Positions 26,481 through 35,534 of a stretch of DNA of 64,000 nucleotides are shown here, in pieces. The position numbers were made by a program, and so were the translations under genes. This stretch comes from Sphingobium sp. AP49 (GTDB lineage: Bacteria > Pseudomonadota > Alphaproteobacteria > Sphingomonadales > Sphingomonadaceae). The stretch is taken from NCBI RefSeq assembly GCF_000281715.2, contig NZ_CP124576.1, positions 3,603,501 to 3,667,500 on the forward strand, written 5' to 3'. Position 1 is the first letter of the stretch; every line of letters starts with the position of its first letter. The notes under the pieces were generated by a model. It was not told the origin of the DNA and did no database searches. It worked only from the letters and a program-made list of their open reading frames with translations.

Positions 26481-27128
26481 ATGTCTGACCTGTCCGACCT
26501 CATAATCAGCGCGATCATCCGCTATGCCTGGTGGAGCGGTCCGATCATCGGCCTGCTGGCTTTTTTCGAATCGCTGGTGGTCATCGGCCTGTTCGTTCCG
26601 GCAATCGCAACGATGGTCGCGGTCGGCGGGCTGATCGGTGCAGGTTTCGTGGACCCCGCCCCGGTCTTTGCCTGCGCGGCGATCGGCGCGATCCTGGGCG
26701 ACTGGCTATCCTATGCGCTCGGCCGATCGGTCGGCCCCGCCATTTATCGCCATCGCTGGCTGCGCGGGCATCAATTGGCCTTCGCCCGCGCGCGCCTGTT
26801 CTTCCGGCGCTATGGCTTCATCGCCGTGCTGATTGGTCGCTTCCTGGGTCCAATCCGGTCGACCGTGCCGGTTGTCGCCGGGGCAGTGAAGATGCCGCAC
26901 ATCCCGTTCCAGATCGCCAACATCCTGTCTGCCCTGCTGTGGGTACCGGCATTGCTGCTGCCCGGCTATTTCGCCGGTGGGCGGCTGGCGCAATTTGATT
27001 TCGCAGCCGATCACCTCATGCTGGCAGCCATCGCCCTGTGCAGCGTACCGTTGCTGATGGGATGGATTGCCCTGCGCCTCCTCAACAAGCCCCGCCTGCG
27101 CAACAGGACCACTGCGACGGCGTCCTGA
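26481..27128 (+). CDS. DedA/SNARE-associated family membrane protein
   Basis: 215 residues with about five membrane helices. The N-terminal part has FESLVVIGLFVPAIATMVAV, and the DedA core carries GRFLGPIRSTVPVVAGAVKM, the conserved F.GPxR...P..AG motif. The C-terminal tail is basic. DedA proteins are thought to flip or transport phospholipids or undecaprenyl phosphate carriers in the inner membrane and are needed for proton-motive-force and envelope stability. It starts a single-gene unit and converges with the fadE gene (14-base gap). Confidence 0.9.
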   Translation: MSDLSDLIISAIIRYAWWSGPIIGLLAFFESLVVIGLFVPAIATMVAVGGLIGAGFVDPAPVFACAAIGAILGDWLSYALGRSVGPAIYRHRWLRGHQLAFARARLFFRRYGFIAVLIGRFLGPIRSTVPVVAGAVKMPHIPFQIANILSALLWVPALLLPGYFAGGRLAQFDFAADHLMLAAIALCSVPLLMGWIALRLLNKPRLRNRTTATAS

Positions 27129-27142
27129 CCCCATAAACGGAC

Positions 27143-29392
27143 TCATTCCGCCGCATCGGCAAGCGCATGGGTAACCGGCCTGCCGGTCAATTCCTCCGGC
27201 GCGAAGTCGTCGACGGCAATGATGTCGGCCACGGCCTTGTCGGCGACCTGCAACTGCGCCAGTTCCTGATCCGTGAGCAAGCCGCGTGCCTGCGCGCTGC
27301 GCCAGTCCCGGATCTTCGCCTTGCGCAGCCGGTCGTGGATCGGCTGGGTATCGACCGTCAGACGGAAGGCCTCGGTCAGGCGCGCGACCGGCTCCTCGGC
27401 CGCACCGATGAAGATATTGTCGACCAGCCGATCGCGCGCCGGATTGGGTTCCAGGATGATGGCGGCACATTGCCGGACCGTCCGATCGCTGGCCCCCGAC
27501 CGGCGACGGCCATAGGGCAGCAGGAACAGCCGCAACATCCAGCCGACCGGGCGCGCCGGGAAATTGGCGATGATTTCGGCAAAACGCTGCTCGATCGTCG
27601 CGAAGCCATTGTCCATACACCATGTCAGCAGGGGGAAGTCGGTATCTTGACGGCCTTCATCCTCCCAGCGCTTGAGCGCGCCGGAAAGGAGATAGAGTTC
27701 GGACAATATGTCTCCAAGCCGCGCCGACAGCATTTCGCGCCGTTTGAGCTCACCGCCCAGCGTCAGGAAGGCGATGTCCGACAGAAAGGCGAATCCCGCG
27801 GCATAACGGCTCATCTGCCGATAGAAGCGCGTGGCGCGTCCGGCCCGCGGCGCAGGCGCAAACAGACCGCCGCTCCAACTGCGTGCAAAGGCCCGAATCG
27901 CCGTCTTGAGTGCATGGCCGACATGCTTCCACAGCACCGCGTCAAATTCGGCCAAGGCCCGCGTCCCATCCGCTTCGCCGATGGCACGGATTTCCTGCAA
28001 CAGATAGGGATGGGACCTGATCGCCCCCTGACCGAACACCATCAGGCTGCGGGTCAGGATATTGGCGCCCTCCACAGTGATCGCCACCGGAATCGCGCGA
28101 TAATGATTGCCCAGATAATTATGCGGCCCATCGATCACCGCCTTGCCGCCATGCACGTCCATCGCATCGTTGATGACGACGCGCATCCGCTCGGTCGCGT
28201 GGAGCTTGAGGATCGAGGAGATAACGGCGGGGTGATTACCCTGATCAAGGCCGGCGCAGGTCAGGCGGCGGGCACCATCGAGCAGATAGGCATTGGCGGC
28301 AATCCGGGCCAGCCGCTCCTGCACCCCCTCGAACCGGCCGACCGGCAGGTTGAACTGCGATCGAACACGGGCATAGGCACCGGTCGTATGGGCGGCGAAG
28401 GCCCCAGCCGCCGCCGAGAGCGACGGCAGGGAAATACCCCGCCCGGCAGCCAGCGCGCTCATCAGCATCTTCCAGCCCTGACCAGCCCGCTCAGGTCCGC
28501 CGACGATATTGTCGAGCGGAATGAAGACATCATGCCCTTCATTCGGTCCGTTCTGGAAACTCTGCATCGAGGGAAGATGGCGCCGTCCGATCACGACCCC
28601 GGGCAGATGCGTCGGCACCAGCGCGACCGTGATGCCGCGCTCGGCCTGCGCGCCAAGAAGATGGTCGGGATCGCGCAACTTGAAGGCGAGGCCCAGGATC
28701 GTCGCGACCGGCCCAAGAGTGATATAGCGCTTATGCCAGTTGAGGCGGATGCCGAGTATTTCGCGCCCTTCCCAGACGCCGCGGCAGACGATCCCTTCAT
28801 CGACCATGGCTGCCGCATCCGACCCCGCTTCCGGGCTGGTCAGGCCGAAGGCGGGAATTTCCCGCCCGTCGGCAAGGCGGGGCAGCCAATAGGCCTGCTG
28901 TTCCTGGGTGCCGAAGCGCAGGATCAATTCGCCCGGGCCAAGTGAATTGGGCACCATGGCCGTGACCGCCCCCGATACCGATCGGGTCGCGATCTTGCGG
29001 ACGATCTCACTATGGGCGAAATTGGAAAAGCCGAGCCCGCCATAGGTTTTGGGAATGATGATGCCGAAGAATTTCTGCGCCTTCATATAAGCCCAGGCCT
29101 CGGGCGACAGGTCGCGTGTTTCCCAGCTCATCTGCCAATCGTCGATCATGGCACAAAGCGTTTCGACCGGCCCCTCCATGAACGCCTGCTCTTGCGCCGT
29201 GAGGATGGGCCGAGGGATGGCGAGCAACTGGTTCCAGTCCGGATTGCCGGTGAACAGCGCGGCATCCCACCAGCTATTGCCGGCATCGATCGCTTCGCTT
29301 TCCGTATCAGAAAGCGGCGGCAGCGCGGACTGGACCAGGGAAAAGAGCGGACGGCTCAGGATTTCACGGCGGGCAGTGGCAAATATGGGCAT
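27143..29392 (-). CDS. FadE-like acyl-CoA dehydrogenase
   Basis: 749 residues. The N-terminal half has the acyl-CoA dehydrogenase fold (FFGIIIPKTYGGLGFSNFAH; FGLTSPEAGSDAAAM; GPNEGHDVFIPLDNIVGGPE), and the C-terminal extension (residues about 500-749) is the FadE-specific DUF1974 region. The enzyme makes the trans-2 double bond at the first step of fatty-acid beta-oxidation, with FAD. It is shorter than E. coli FadE (about 814 aa) and lacks the N-terminal membrane helices. The ATG at 29392 begins MPIFATARREILSRPLF. Convergent with the DedA gene. Confidence 0.9.
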   Translation of the reverse strand: MPIFATARREILSRPLFSLVQSALPPLSDTESEAIDAGNSWWDAALFTGNPDWNQLLAIPRPILTAQEQAFMEGPVETLCAMIDDWQMSWETRDLSPEAWAYMKAQKFFGIIIPKTYGGLGFSNFAHSEIVRKIATRSVSGAVTAMVPNSLGPGELILRFGTQEQQAYWLPRLADGREIPAFGLTSPEAGSDAAAMVDEGIVCRGVWEGREILGIRLNWHKRYITLGPVATILGLAFKLRDPDHLLGAQAERGITVALVPTHLPGVVIGRRHLPSMQSFQNGPNEGHDVFIPLDNIVGGPERAGQGWKMLMSALAAGRGISLPSLSAAAGAFAAHTTGAYARVRSQFNLPVGRFEGVQERLARIAANAYLLDGARRLTCAGLDQGNHPAVISSILKLHATERMRVVINDAMDVHGGKAVIDGPHNYLGNHYRAIPVAITVEGANILTRSLMVFGQGAIRSHPYLLQEIRAIGEADGTRALAEFDAVLWKHVGHALKTAIRAFARSWSGGLFAPAPRAGRATRFYRQMSRYAAGFAFLSDIAFLTLGGELKRREMLSARLGDILSELYLLSGALKRWEDEGRQDTDFPLLTWCMDNGFATIEQRFAEIIANFPARPVGWMLRLFLLPYGRRRSGASDRTVRQCAAIILEPNPARDRLVDNIFIGAAEEPVARLTEAFRLTVDTQPIHDRLRKAKIRDWRSAQARGLLTDQELAQLQVADKAVADIIAVDDFAPEELTGRPVTHALADAAE

Positions 29393-29596
29393 GGCGTTCC
29401 TCTCGCCACCAACAACGCCGCGACGCGGGCAACGATCCCGCCTGCCACGGCAGGGACACGACGAACCGGTGCACCGCCAAGGGTGGGTGGCGACAGAAGA
29501 CCCACGATCCCGCGCCGGCCATCGACCGCGCGAAGAGTGCCCTGGATATCAGCAAGGACGGGTAAGATAACTGTTTTTCAGGGGTTTGGACGAGAC

Positions 29597-29670
29597 TGGA
29601 GCGGGTAGCGGGGATCGAACCCGCATCACAAGCTTGGAAGGCTAGTGCTCTACCATTGAGCTATACCCGC
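29597..29670 (-). tRNA. tRNA-Gly (anticodon TCC)
   Basis: Read on the minus strand: acceptor GCGGGTA pairs with TACCCGC, the D arm holds AGCTCAATGGTAGAGC, the anticodon loop is CTTCCAA (TCC), the T arm is GCGGGTTCGATCCCCGC, and the genome encodes CCA (29597-29599). The length is 74 bases with CCA. The anticodon stem has one T-T mismatch (CTAGC/GCTTG). It decodes GGA/GGG glycine codons. Confidence 0.97.
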
Positions 29671-29783
29671 CCGTCAGGCGAAGCGCCCTGCCATCATTGT
29701 GGGGGCTTCGTCAACAGAGCATTGATGGTAAATGGCAGAGATCGCCCCTTAACCCCGTCTCGTCTTTGTTCTATCGCTCGACC

Positions 29784-30752
29784 ATGACAAACCCATCCCT
29801 GCGCCAACTCGACATTTTCGCGCAGATGGTGGCCGCCGGCAGCCTGGCCGGCTGCGCCCGGACGCTGGGGGTCTCGTCCGCCGAAATCGAACGCGACATG
29901 GCATCGCTGGAAATGCGGCTCGGCTATCGATTGTTCGACGATCTTCGCGGGGCTGCCCGGCTGACCCCGGCCGGACGGCGCACGGCGCAGGCCATGACCC
30001 TGCTGGCGCAGGACGACCCCGATCAATGGGCCGAGGAAGAGGCGCCCGCCCCCGCTCCGCAACCCGGGCCGCCGCCCGCGCCGCCCGAGCTGTTACTGGA
30101 CGCCGATGCGCAGTTGCCGGCCGCGCCCAAGGCGCCTAATCGCGCCATCATCCTGGCGACACCCGCGCCGGTGTTCGGCCATTTCCAGGATGCGCTGACC
30201 GCGTTCGAGGAGGCCAATGACGATATCGCCATCACCCTGGACCTGAGCGTCCAGTCGGCGGTCGAGGCAGCACGGGCGATCGAATCCCTGCGTGCCGACA
30301 TCGCCTATTTCTATGCGCTGGAAGAGCCGGCAGGGTTGCCCTCGCGCTATGGCTGGTCGGAACAGGTCAATCTCTATGCCGGGGCGGACCATCCGCTGGC
30401 GCGCGCGAACAGCGTGTCGCGCGGCGACCTGGCCATCACGCCGCAACTGGCGATCGATCCGCGCAACGGGTTGCGCCCGATCATCGACGCGGCGCTGGCG
30501 CGTGGCGGCGCGCGACTGGGACCGGTGGTGCTGGAAACCGATAATATGTTCGACATCATCACCACCCTGCGCGAAGGCGCCGGATGTTTTGCGGCCTTTG
30601 GCCCGATGGCCCGCGACCTGGGGCGGATGAGCGGCATTCGTCGGCTGTCGTTGGATGTGCCATTGCCCGCGATCGAAGTGCGCCAGACCGTCAACGAACG
30701 ATCCCTGTCACGCCCCGGCGTGCAGGCGCTGGCGGATTTCCTGTTCCTCTGA
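29784..30752 (+). CDS. LysR-family transcriptional regulator
   Basis: 322 residues. The N-terminal winged helix is LysR-like (LRQLDIFAQMVAAGSLAGCA, RLFDDLRGAARLTPAGRR). An unusual 35-residue Pro/Ala/Glu-rich linker (about residues 85-115) leads to a substrate-binding domain (VFGHFQDALTAFEEANDDIA, YALEEPAGLPSRYGW). I chose the ATG at 29784, which starts MTNPSLRQLD; the frame is open 29 residues further upstream, but that part does not look like LysR sequence. It stands between tRNA-Gly and the ZnuD-like receptor with no adjacent divergent gene, so its target is unknown. Confidence 0.85.
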   Translation: MTNPSLRQLDIFAQMVAAGSLAGCARTLGVSSAEIERDMASLEMRLGYRLFDDLRGAARLTPAGRRTAQAMTLLAQDDPDQWAEEEAPAPAPQPGPPPAPPELLLDADAQLPAAPKAPNRAIILATPAPVFGHFQDALTAFEEANDDIAITLDLSVQSAVEAARAIESLRADIAYFYALEEPAGLPSRYGWSEQVNLYAGADHPLARANSVSRGDLAITPQLAIDPRNGLRPIIDAALARGGARLGPVVLETDNMFDIITTLREGAGCFAAFGPMARDLGRMSGIRRLSLDVPLPAIEVRQTVNERSLSRPGVQALADFLFL

Positions 30753-30915
30753 CCCGATGGGGTTGCGGGAATCCGTCGCGCATCCGTCTTTCCCGACAGC
30801 ATGATCCACGGCCCGGCGCCGAGATGCGCCGGTGCGGGCCGATGCACGAAAGCCACAGTCGGCAATAATAGCGCTGCATCGCAACAGAGTTGCGACAAGC
30901 CGGGCGAATGGACCT

Positions 30916-30930
30916 TGATATGATGTATCA
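30916..30930 (+). promoter_or_regulatory. Possible Zur/Fur-type operator upstream of the receptor
   Basis: TGATATGATGTATCA has perfect arms TGATA and TATCA around TGATG. It is 51 bases upstream of the receptor ATG. The size and AT-rich palindrome fit a Fur-superfamily (Zur) box and would suit a zinc-uptake receptor, but the match to a known consensus is not exact. Confidence 0.4.
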
Positions 30931-30980
30931 TGACCGATAGACGACAGCCATCCGCTCCCCCTGCTAGGATGACATAATTG

Positions 30981-33098
30981 ATGTTCCGCCCCTCGCCGCT
31001 GCGCGCCGGCTGCGCCCTTTCCGCGCTGTGCCTTTCCCTTCCCGCCTTCGCGCAAAGCGCCGCCAAGCCCGATGCCGGCGACCAGGCCTATCATGATGAG
31101 CAGGCCAATATCGTCGTCACTGCGATCATCCCCCGCAAGCAGGGCGACATCCTGTCAGGCACGACGGTCGTGTCGGGCGAGCAACTGACTCGCGAACTGC
31201 GCCCGACGATCGGCGAGACGCTGGCGCGGCAGCCCGGCGTGTCCGCCACCTCCTTCGGCCCCAATGCCTCCCGCCCGGTGCTGCGCGGCTTCCAGGGCGA
31301 GCGCGTGCGCATCCTAACCGACGGCATCGGCAGCTTCGACGTGTCCAACACCTCGGTCGACCATGCCGTCGCGATCAACCCGCTGACCGCCGACCGGATC
31401 GAGGTGCTGCGCGGCCCGGCCGCCCTGCTCTATGGTTCGTCCGCGATCGGCGGCGTCGTCAATGTGATCGACAGCCGTATTCCGCGCCGCGTGCCCGACG
31501 AGCCGGTGCATGTCGACGCGATCGGCACCTATGGCAGCGCGTCGAACGAGCGCACCGGGTCGGGCGAGCTGGAAGTGCCGCTGAGCGACAAGTTCGTCGT
31601 CCATGTCGACGGCAGCTATTCCAAGACCGGCGACCTCGACACCGGTTCCTATATCCTGACCCCGGCGCTGCGCGCGCAGGCGGCGGCGAGCAGCGATCCC
31701 GACATTCAGGATCTGGCGAGCTTGCACGGCAAGCTGCCCAACAGTGCGGCGGAAACCTGGGAAATCGCGGCCGGCGCGGCGCTGATCACCGATGGCGGCA
31801 ATCTGGGCTTCTCGGTCGCGCACACCGACAATTTCTATGGCGTGCCGGTACGCTATTCGCTCGATCCCGATGGCGAAGCGGAACAGGTGCGGCTGCACAT
31901 GAAGCAGGACCGCGTCGACATGCGCGCCGAAGTGCCGGTCAATGGCGGGTTCCTCGACACGATCCGGCTGCGCGCGGGCTTTGCCGACTATCAGCATCAG
32001 GAGATCGAGGACACCGGCGAGGTCGGCACCACCTTCTACAACCAGTCGATGGAATCGCGACTGGAACTGGTGCAGGCCAAGCGCGGCGGCTGGGACGGGG
32101 CGATCGGCGCGCAATTCTTTACCCGCAAATTCTATGTCGTGGGCGAAGAGAAGTTCCTGCCGCGCAACCAGACCGACCAACTGGGCCTGTTCACCTTGCA
32201 GTCGATCGACCTGGGGTCGACCCGCGTGGAAGTCGGCGGCCGTTACGAGCATACCGATGTCAGCGCCGATGCCGACGCTACGCTGTTCAACCCGGCCTAT
32301 GACCGCAATTTCGATACCTTCTCAGGCTCGATCGGCGCCAGCCACCAGATCGTGCCGGGCTGGCGGGTGGGCCTCAACCTGTCGCGCACCGAACGCGCGC
32401 CGTCGGCCGAAGAGCTGTTCGCCCGCGGCAATCATGCCGGCACCCAGGCGTTCGAACTGGGCAACCCGGATTTCGGCAAGGAAAAGAGCTGGGGCATCGA
32501 AGGCACGCTGCGCGGCGAAGGCCCGGGCTATACCGTGGCGCTGTCGGCCTATCATAACTGGTTCTCCGGCTACATCTATGACACGCAGGTCGCCGACGAT
32601 GCCTGCATGGCGGTGAATGGCGGGGAAGAACTGGAATTCCCCTGCTTCCAATATCATCAGGCCGACGCGCGCTATCTGGGCTTCGAGGCGGAAGCGACGG
32701 TCAAGCTGGGCGAGGTCGGCGGCTACAAGATCAACGCCGATGGCGTGGCCGACTATGTCCGCGCGACCATCATCGACAATGGCCCGGCACCGCGCATCCC
32801 GCCGATGCGCCTGATGGGCGGGCTGGAAGCCCAGAGCGATCGCCTGAGCATCCGCGGCGAGGTGGAGCACAGCTTCGCGCAAAACCGCACTGCCGTGCAG
32901 GAGACCGACACCGATGGCTTCACCCTGGTCAACGCATCGATCGCCTGGAAGCCGTTCAAGGATAATAACCGCACGACGCTGATGCTGTCGGCGAACAATA
33001 TCTTTGACGTCGAAGCCCGCCGCGCGGCGAGCTTCCTCAAGGATTATGCGCCGCTCGCCGGGCGCGACATCCGCCTGACGGCGCGGCTGTCGATCTGA
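30981..33098 (+). CDS. ZnuD-like TonB-dependent receptor
   Basis: 705 residues with a signal peptide (CALSALCLSLPAFA-QS) and a plug domain (GTTVVSGEQLTRELRPTIGE, TLARQPGVSATSFGPNASRP, RGFQGERVRILTDGIGSFD, GSSAIGGVVNVID). These plug motifs are close to the ZnuD zinc receptors of Neisseria and Acinetobacter (tlaRQPGVs.tsFGp.asRPviRG). The C-terminus ends in RLTARLSI. I use the ATG at 30981 rather than the adjoining TTG. A Fur/Zur-type palindrome stands upstream. Zinc as substrate is inference from the plug sequence and the palindrome. Confidence 0.85.
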   Translation: MFRPSPLRAGCALSALCLSLPAFAQSAAKPDAGDQAYHDEQANIVVTAIIPRKQGDILSGTTVVSGEQLTRELRPTIGETLARQPGVSATSFGPNASRPVLRGFQGERVRILTDGIGSFDVSNTSVDHAVAINPLTADRIEVLRGPAALLYGSSAIGGVVNVIDSRIPRRVPDEPVHVDAIGTYGSASNERTGSGELEVPLSDKFVVHVDGSYSKTGDLDTGSYILTPALRAQAAASSDPDIQDLASLHGKLPNSAAETWEIAAGAALITDGGNLGFSVAHTDNFYGVPVRYSLDPDGEAEQVRLHMKQDRVDMRAEVPVNGGFLDTIRLRAGFADYQHQEIEDTGEVGTTFYNQSMESRLELVQAKRGGWDGAIGAQFFTRKFYVVGEEKFLPRNQTDQLGLFTLQSIDLGSTRVEVGGRYEHTDVSADADATLFNPAYDRNFDTFSGSIGASHQIVPGWRVGLNLSRTERAPSAEELFARGNHAGTQAFELGNPDFGKEKSWGIEGTLRGEGPGYTVALSAYHNWFSGYIYDTQVADDACMAVNGGEELEFPCFQYHQADARYLGFEAEATVKLGEVGGYKINADGVADYVRATIIDNGPAPRIPPMRLMGGLEAQSDRLSIRGEVEHSFAQNRTAVQETDTDGFTLVNASIAWKPFKDNNRTTLMLSANNIFDVEARRAASFLKDYAPLAGRDIRLTARLSI

Positions 33099-33134
33099 CA
33101 CCAGCCTCCCATGCGTTCCCTAGCGGGGCGCCGC

Positions 33135-33172
33135 TCGCTCCCTTCGCCTGGCCCCCTGGGCGAAGGGAGCGA
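33135..33172. terminator. Terminator-like hairpin after the ZnuD-like gene
   Basis: Perfect 14-bp arms TCGCTCCCTTCGCC (33135-33148) and GGCGAAGGGAGCGA (33159-33172) with a 10-base loop. The downstream sequence TTGCAAAAAA is not a T-run on the plus strand, so strength is uncertain. Confidence 0.65.
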
Positions 33173-33265
33173 TTGCAAAAAATGACATTTTCGTTACATA
33201 GCGCCGATGGAACGCGTTGCGGCAGCATATGAGGATTCGGGCAGGTCGCCCGTGAGCCGCCGATA

Positions 33266-34384
33266 ATGCGCCAGATTGCCGCTCTCCCCTACACCAGCGA
33301 TCCGATCGACGGGTCGATGCAGATCCTGCTGATCACATCGCGCGACACCGGCCGCTGGGTGATCCCCAAGGGCAATCGCATCAAGGGCCTGGCCGGCCAT
33401 CGCGCCGCCGAGGTCGAGGCGTTCGAGGAAGCGGGCATTCATGGCATCGCCTGTCCCGCGCCGATCGGTCGATACAGCTATGACAAGCGCAAGCGCAGCG
33501 GCAAGTCGCGCGAGGCGAGCGTCGAGGTTTTTCCGCTTGCCGTCACCGGCCATCTGACGCAATGGCCCGAAAAAGGGCAGCGCGAGTTGCGCTGGTTTTC
33601 CGTCGCCGAAGCCGCAAAGGCCGTCGACGAACCCGATCTTCAATCGATCATCGCGGCTTTCCGCGAACCACCCGCTGATCCGGGCTGGTTCCTCCGGTTG
33701 CTGCTGGCGATCCGCGAGAAGCAAAGTGAAAGGACTGGAATGCTGCGCTGGTTTCACGCGCTGATGCCCAAGCAGGGGCGCTTCTTCGAGCAATTCGAGG
33801 ATCATGCCGCCACCCTGGTTGCCGGCGCCGATGCCCTGGCCAAGCTGCTCAAGGGCGGCCCGGACATGGCCGAGCATATCAAGGAGATATCGGACCGCGA
33901 GCATGAAGCGGACGACATCATCCGCGACGTGCTGCAGGACGTCCGCCGCATCTTCGTCACCCCGTTCGACCGCAGCGCCATCACCGGCCTGATCGGCGTG
34001 ATGGACGACGCGATCGACCAGATGAACCAGACCGCCAAGGCAATCGCGCTGTACGAGGTCAAGGACTTCGCGCCGCAGATGCAGGACATGAGCGCGTTGA
34101 TCGTCGAATGCGCGCGGATCACGGCGGAGGCGATGCCGCTGCTGCGATCGCTCAACATCAACTCGGCCCGCCTGCACGACCTGACCGAACGGCTGGTCAA
34201 GCTGGAAGGCCATGCCGACATATTGCATGAGGCGGGCCTCAAGGCTCTCTACCAACAGGCCCGTGCCGGCAATCCGATGGACTTCATCGTCGGCAACGAA
34301 ATCTACAGCCATCTGGAAAAGGTGACCGACCGGTTCGAGGACGTCGCCAACGAGATTTCCGGCCTGGTCATCGACCACGCCTGA
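33266..34384 (+). CDS. NUDIX domain fused to DUF47 (PhoU-like Pit accessory) protein
   Basis: One open frame of 372 residues. Residues about 5-140 are a NUDIX hydrolase: WVIPKGNRIKGLAGHRAAEV, then EAFEEAGI. E51, E54 and E55 of the Nudix box are kept, while positions usually E and R are L and V. Residues 159-372 match a complete DUF47 protein (MLRWFHALMPKQGRFFEQFEDHA begins one elsewhere; here residues DDIIRDVLQDVRRIFVTPFD, then GNEIYSHLEKVTDRFEDVA). An ATG at 33740 opens the DUF47 part and has AAAGGA 5 bases upstream, so a DUF47-only product may also be made. DUF47 proteins are PhoU-like helical partners of PiT transporters, and a PiT gene follows after 15 bases. Confidence 0.85.
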   Translation: MRQIAALPYTSDPIDGSMQILLITSRDTGRWVIPKGNRIKGLAGHRAAEVEAFEEAGIHGIACPAPIGRYSYDKRKRSGKSREASVEVFPLAVTGHLTQWPEKGQRELRWFSVAEAAKAVDEPDLQSIIAAFREPPADPGWFLRLLLAIREKQSERTGMLRWFHALMPKQGRFFEQFEDHAATLVAGADALAKLLKGGPDMAEHIKEISDREHEADDIIRDVLQDVRRIFVTPFDRSAITGLIGVMDDAIDQMNQTAKAIALYEVKDFAPQMQDMSALIVECARITAEAMPLLRSLNINSARLHDLTERLVKLEGHADILHEAGLKALYQQARAGNPMDFIVGNEIYSHLEKVTDRFEDVANEISGLVIDHA

Positions 34385-34399
34385 CAGGCCTGACCGGAT

Positions 34400-35401
34400 A
34401 TGGAAGCCCATCTCGCCTTCCCGCTGCTGATCGCGCTGATCGGCGTCGCGCTGCTGTTCGATTTCCTGAACGGCCTGCACGACGCCGCCAACTCGATCGC
34501 GACCATCGTGTCGACGCGGGTCCTGAAACCCCAATATGCGGTCGCCTGGGCCGCCTTCTTCAACTTCATCGCCTTCCTCTTCTTTGGCCTGCATGTCGCC
34601 GAGACGGTGGGCAAGGGCATCGTCAGCGCGGACATCATCGATGCGTCGGTGATCTTCGGCGCGCTGATGGGGGCGATCGCCTGGAACCTGATCACCTGGG
34701 GGCTGGGCATTCCCTCCTCCTCCAGCCATGCGCTGGTCGGCGGCCTGCTGGGCGCGGGCACGGCTAAGGCAGGCTTGGCGGCAATCGTATGGAACGGCGT
34801 GTTCACGACCAGCGCGGCGATCGTGATATCCCCCGCCATCGGCCTGTTCCTGGCGCTGATGCTGGTGCTGGCGATCAGCTGGATCTTCCGCAAGTTCACG
34901 CCGCAGGGCGCGGACCGGGTGTTCCGCAAGCTGCAACTGGTTTCCGCATCGCTCTATTCGCTGGGCCATGGCGGCAATGACGCGCAGAAGACGATGGGCA
35001 TCATCGCGGTGCTGCTCTATTCGCAGGGGCTGTTGACCGGCGGCTTCCATGTGCCGATGTGGGTGGTGCTGAGCTGCCAGGCGGCGATGGGCCTGGGCAC
35101 GCTGCTGGGTGGTTGGAAGATCGTCCACACCATGGGGTCGAAGATCACCCGCCTCACCCCGGCGCAGGGCTTTTGCGCGGAAACCGGCGGCGCGATCACC
35201 CTGTTCGTATTCACGCATCTGGGTGTGCCGGTATCGACCACCCACACCATCACCGGCGCCATCGTCGGCGTGGGCGCATCCCGCCGGCTGTCGGCGGTGC
35301 GCTGGAACGTCGCGTCGAGCATCATCGTCGCCTGGGTCGTGACCCTGCCGGCGGCGGCCGCGATCGGCGCGCTGTTCTATGGGCTGACGCGTTTGTTCTG
35401 A
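34400..35401 (+). CDS. pit: PiT-family inorganic phosphate transporter
   Basis: 333 residues with about ten membrane helices. Both PiT repeats are visible: FDFLNGLHDAANSIATIVST near the N-terminus and SLGHGGNDAQKTMGIIAVLL in the second half. The signature ...GIPSSSSHALVGGLLGAG and VPVSTTHTITGAIVGVGAS also occurs twice. It imports phosphate (or metal phosphate) with protons across the inner membrane. It is directly downstream of the NUDIX-DUF47 gene (15-base gap), a typical DUF47-pit unit. A strong terminator follows. Confidence 0.96.
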   Translation: MEAHLAFPLLIALIGVALLFDFLNGLHDAANSIATIVSTRVLKPQYAVAWAAFFNFIAFLFFGLHVAETVGKGIVSADIIDASVIFGALMGAIAWNLITWGLGIPSSSSHALVGGLLGAGTAKAGLAAIVWNGVFTTSAAIVISPAIGLFLALMLVLAISWIFRKFTPQGADRVFRKLQLVSASLYSLGHGGNDAQKTMGIIAVLLYSQGLLTGGFHVPMWVVLSCQAAMGLGTLLGGWKIVHTMGSKITRLTPAQGFCAETGGAITLFVFTHLGVPVSTTHTITGAIVGVGASRRLSAVRWNVASSIIVAWVVTLPAAAAIGALFYGLTRLF

Positions 35402-35418
35402 CCGGAACAGGCCGAGAC

Positions 35419-35457
35419 AAGAAAATGGGCGCGGGAGTGATCCCGCGCCCTTTTCTT
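35419..35457 (+). terminator. Rho-independent terminator after pit
   Basis: GGGCGCGGG (35427-35435) and CCCGCGCCC (35442-35450), extended by AAGAAAA and TTTTCTT arms (35419-35425 and 35451-35457). The right arm is T-rich, so it acts on the plus strand. Confidence 0.9.
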
Positions 35458-35467
35458 GTTCCACCTT

Positions 35468-35531
35468 CGTCATTGCGAGCGCAGCGAAGCAATCCATGGA
35501 TTGCTGCGGGCCTGCGGCCCTCGCTATGACG
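35468..35531. repeat. Palindromic intergenic repeat (REP-like)
   Basis: Outer arms CGTCATTGCGAG (35468-35479) and CTCGCTATGACG (35520-35531) pair with one mismatch. Inside lies the perfect palindrome GCAATCCATGGATTGC (35489-35504). Repeats of the form CGTCATTGCGAGCGCAGCGA are widespread between genes in proteobacteria. It sits between the pit terminator and the small ORF. Confidence 0.8.
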
Positions 35532-35534
35532 GAC

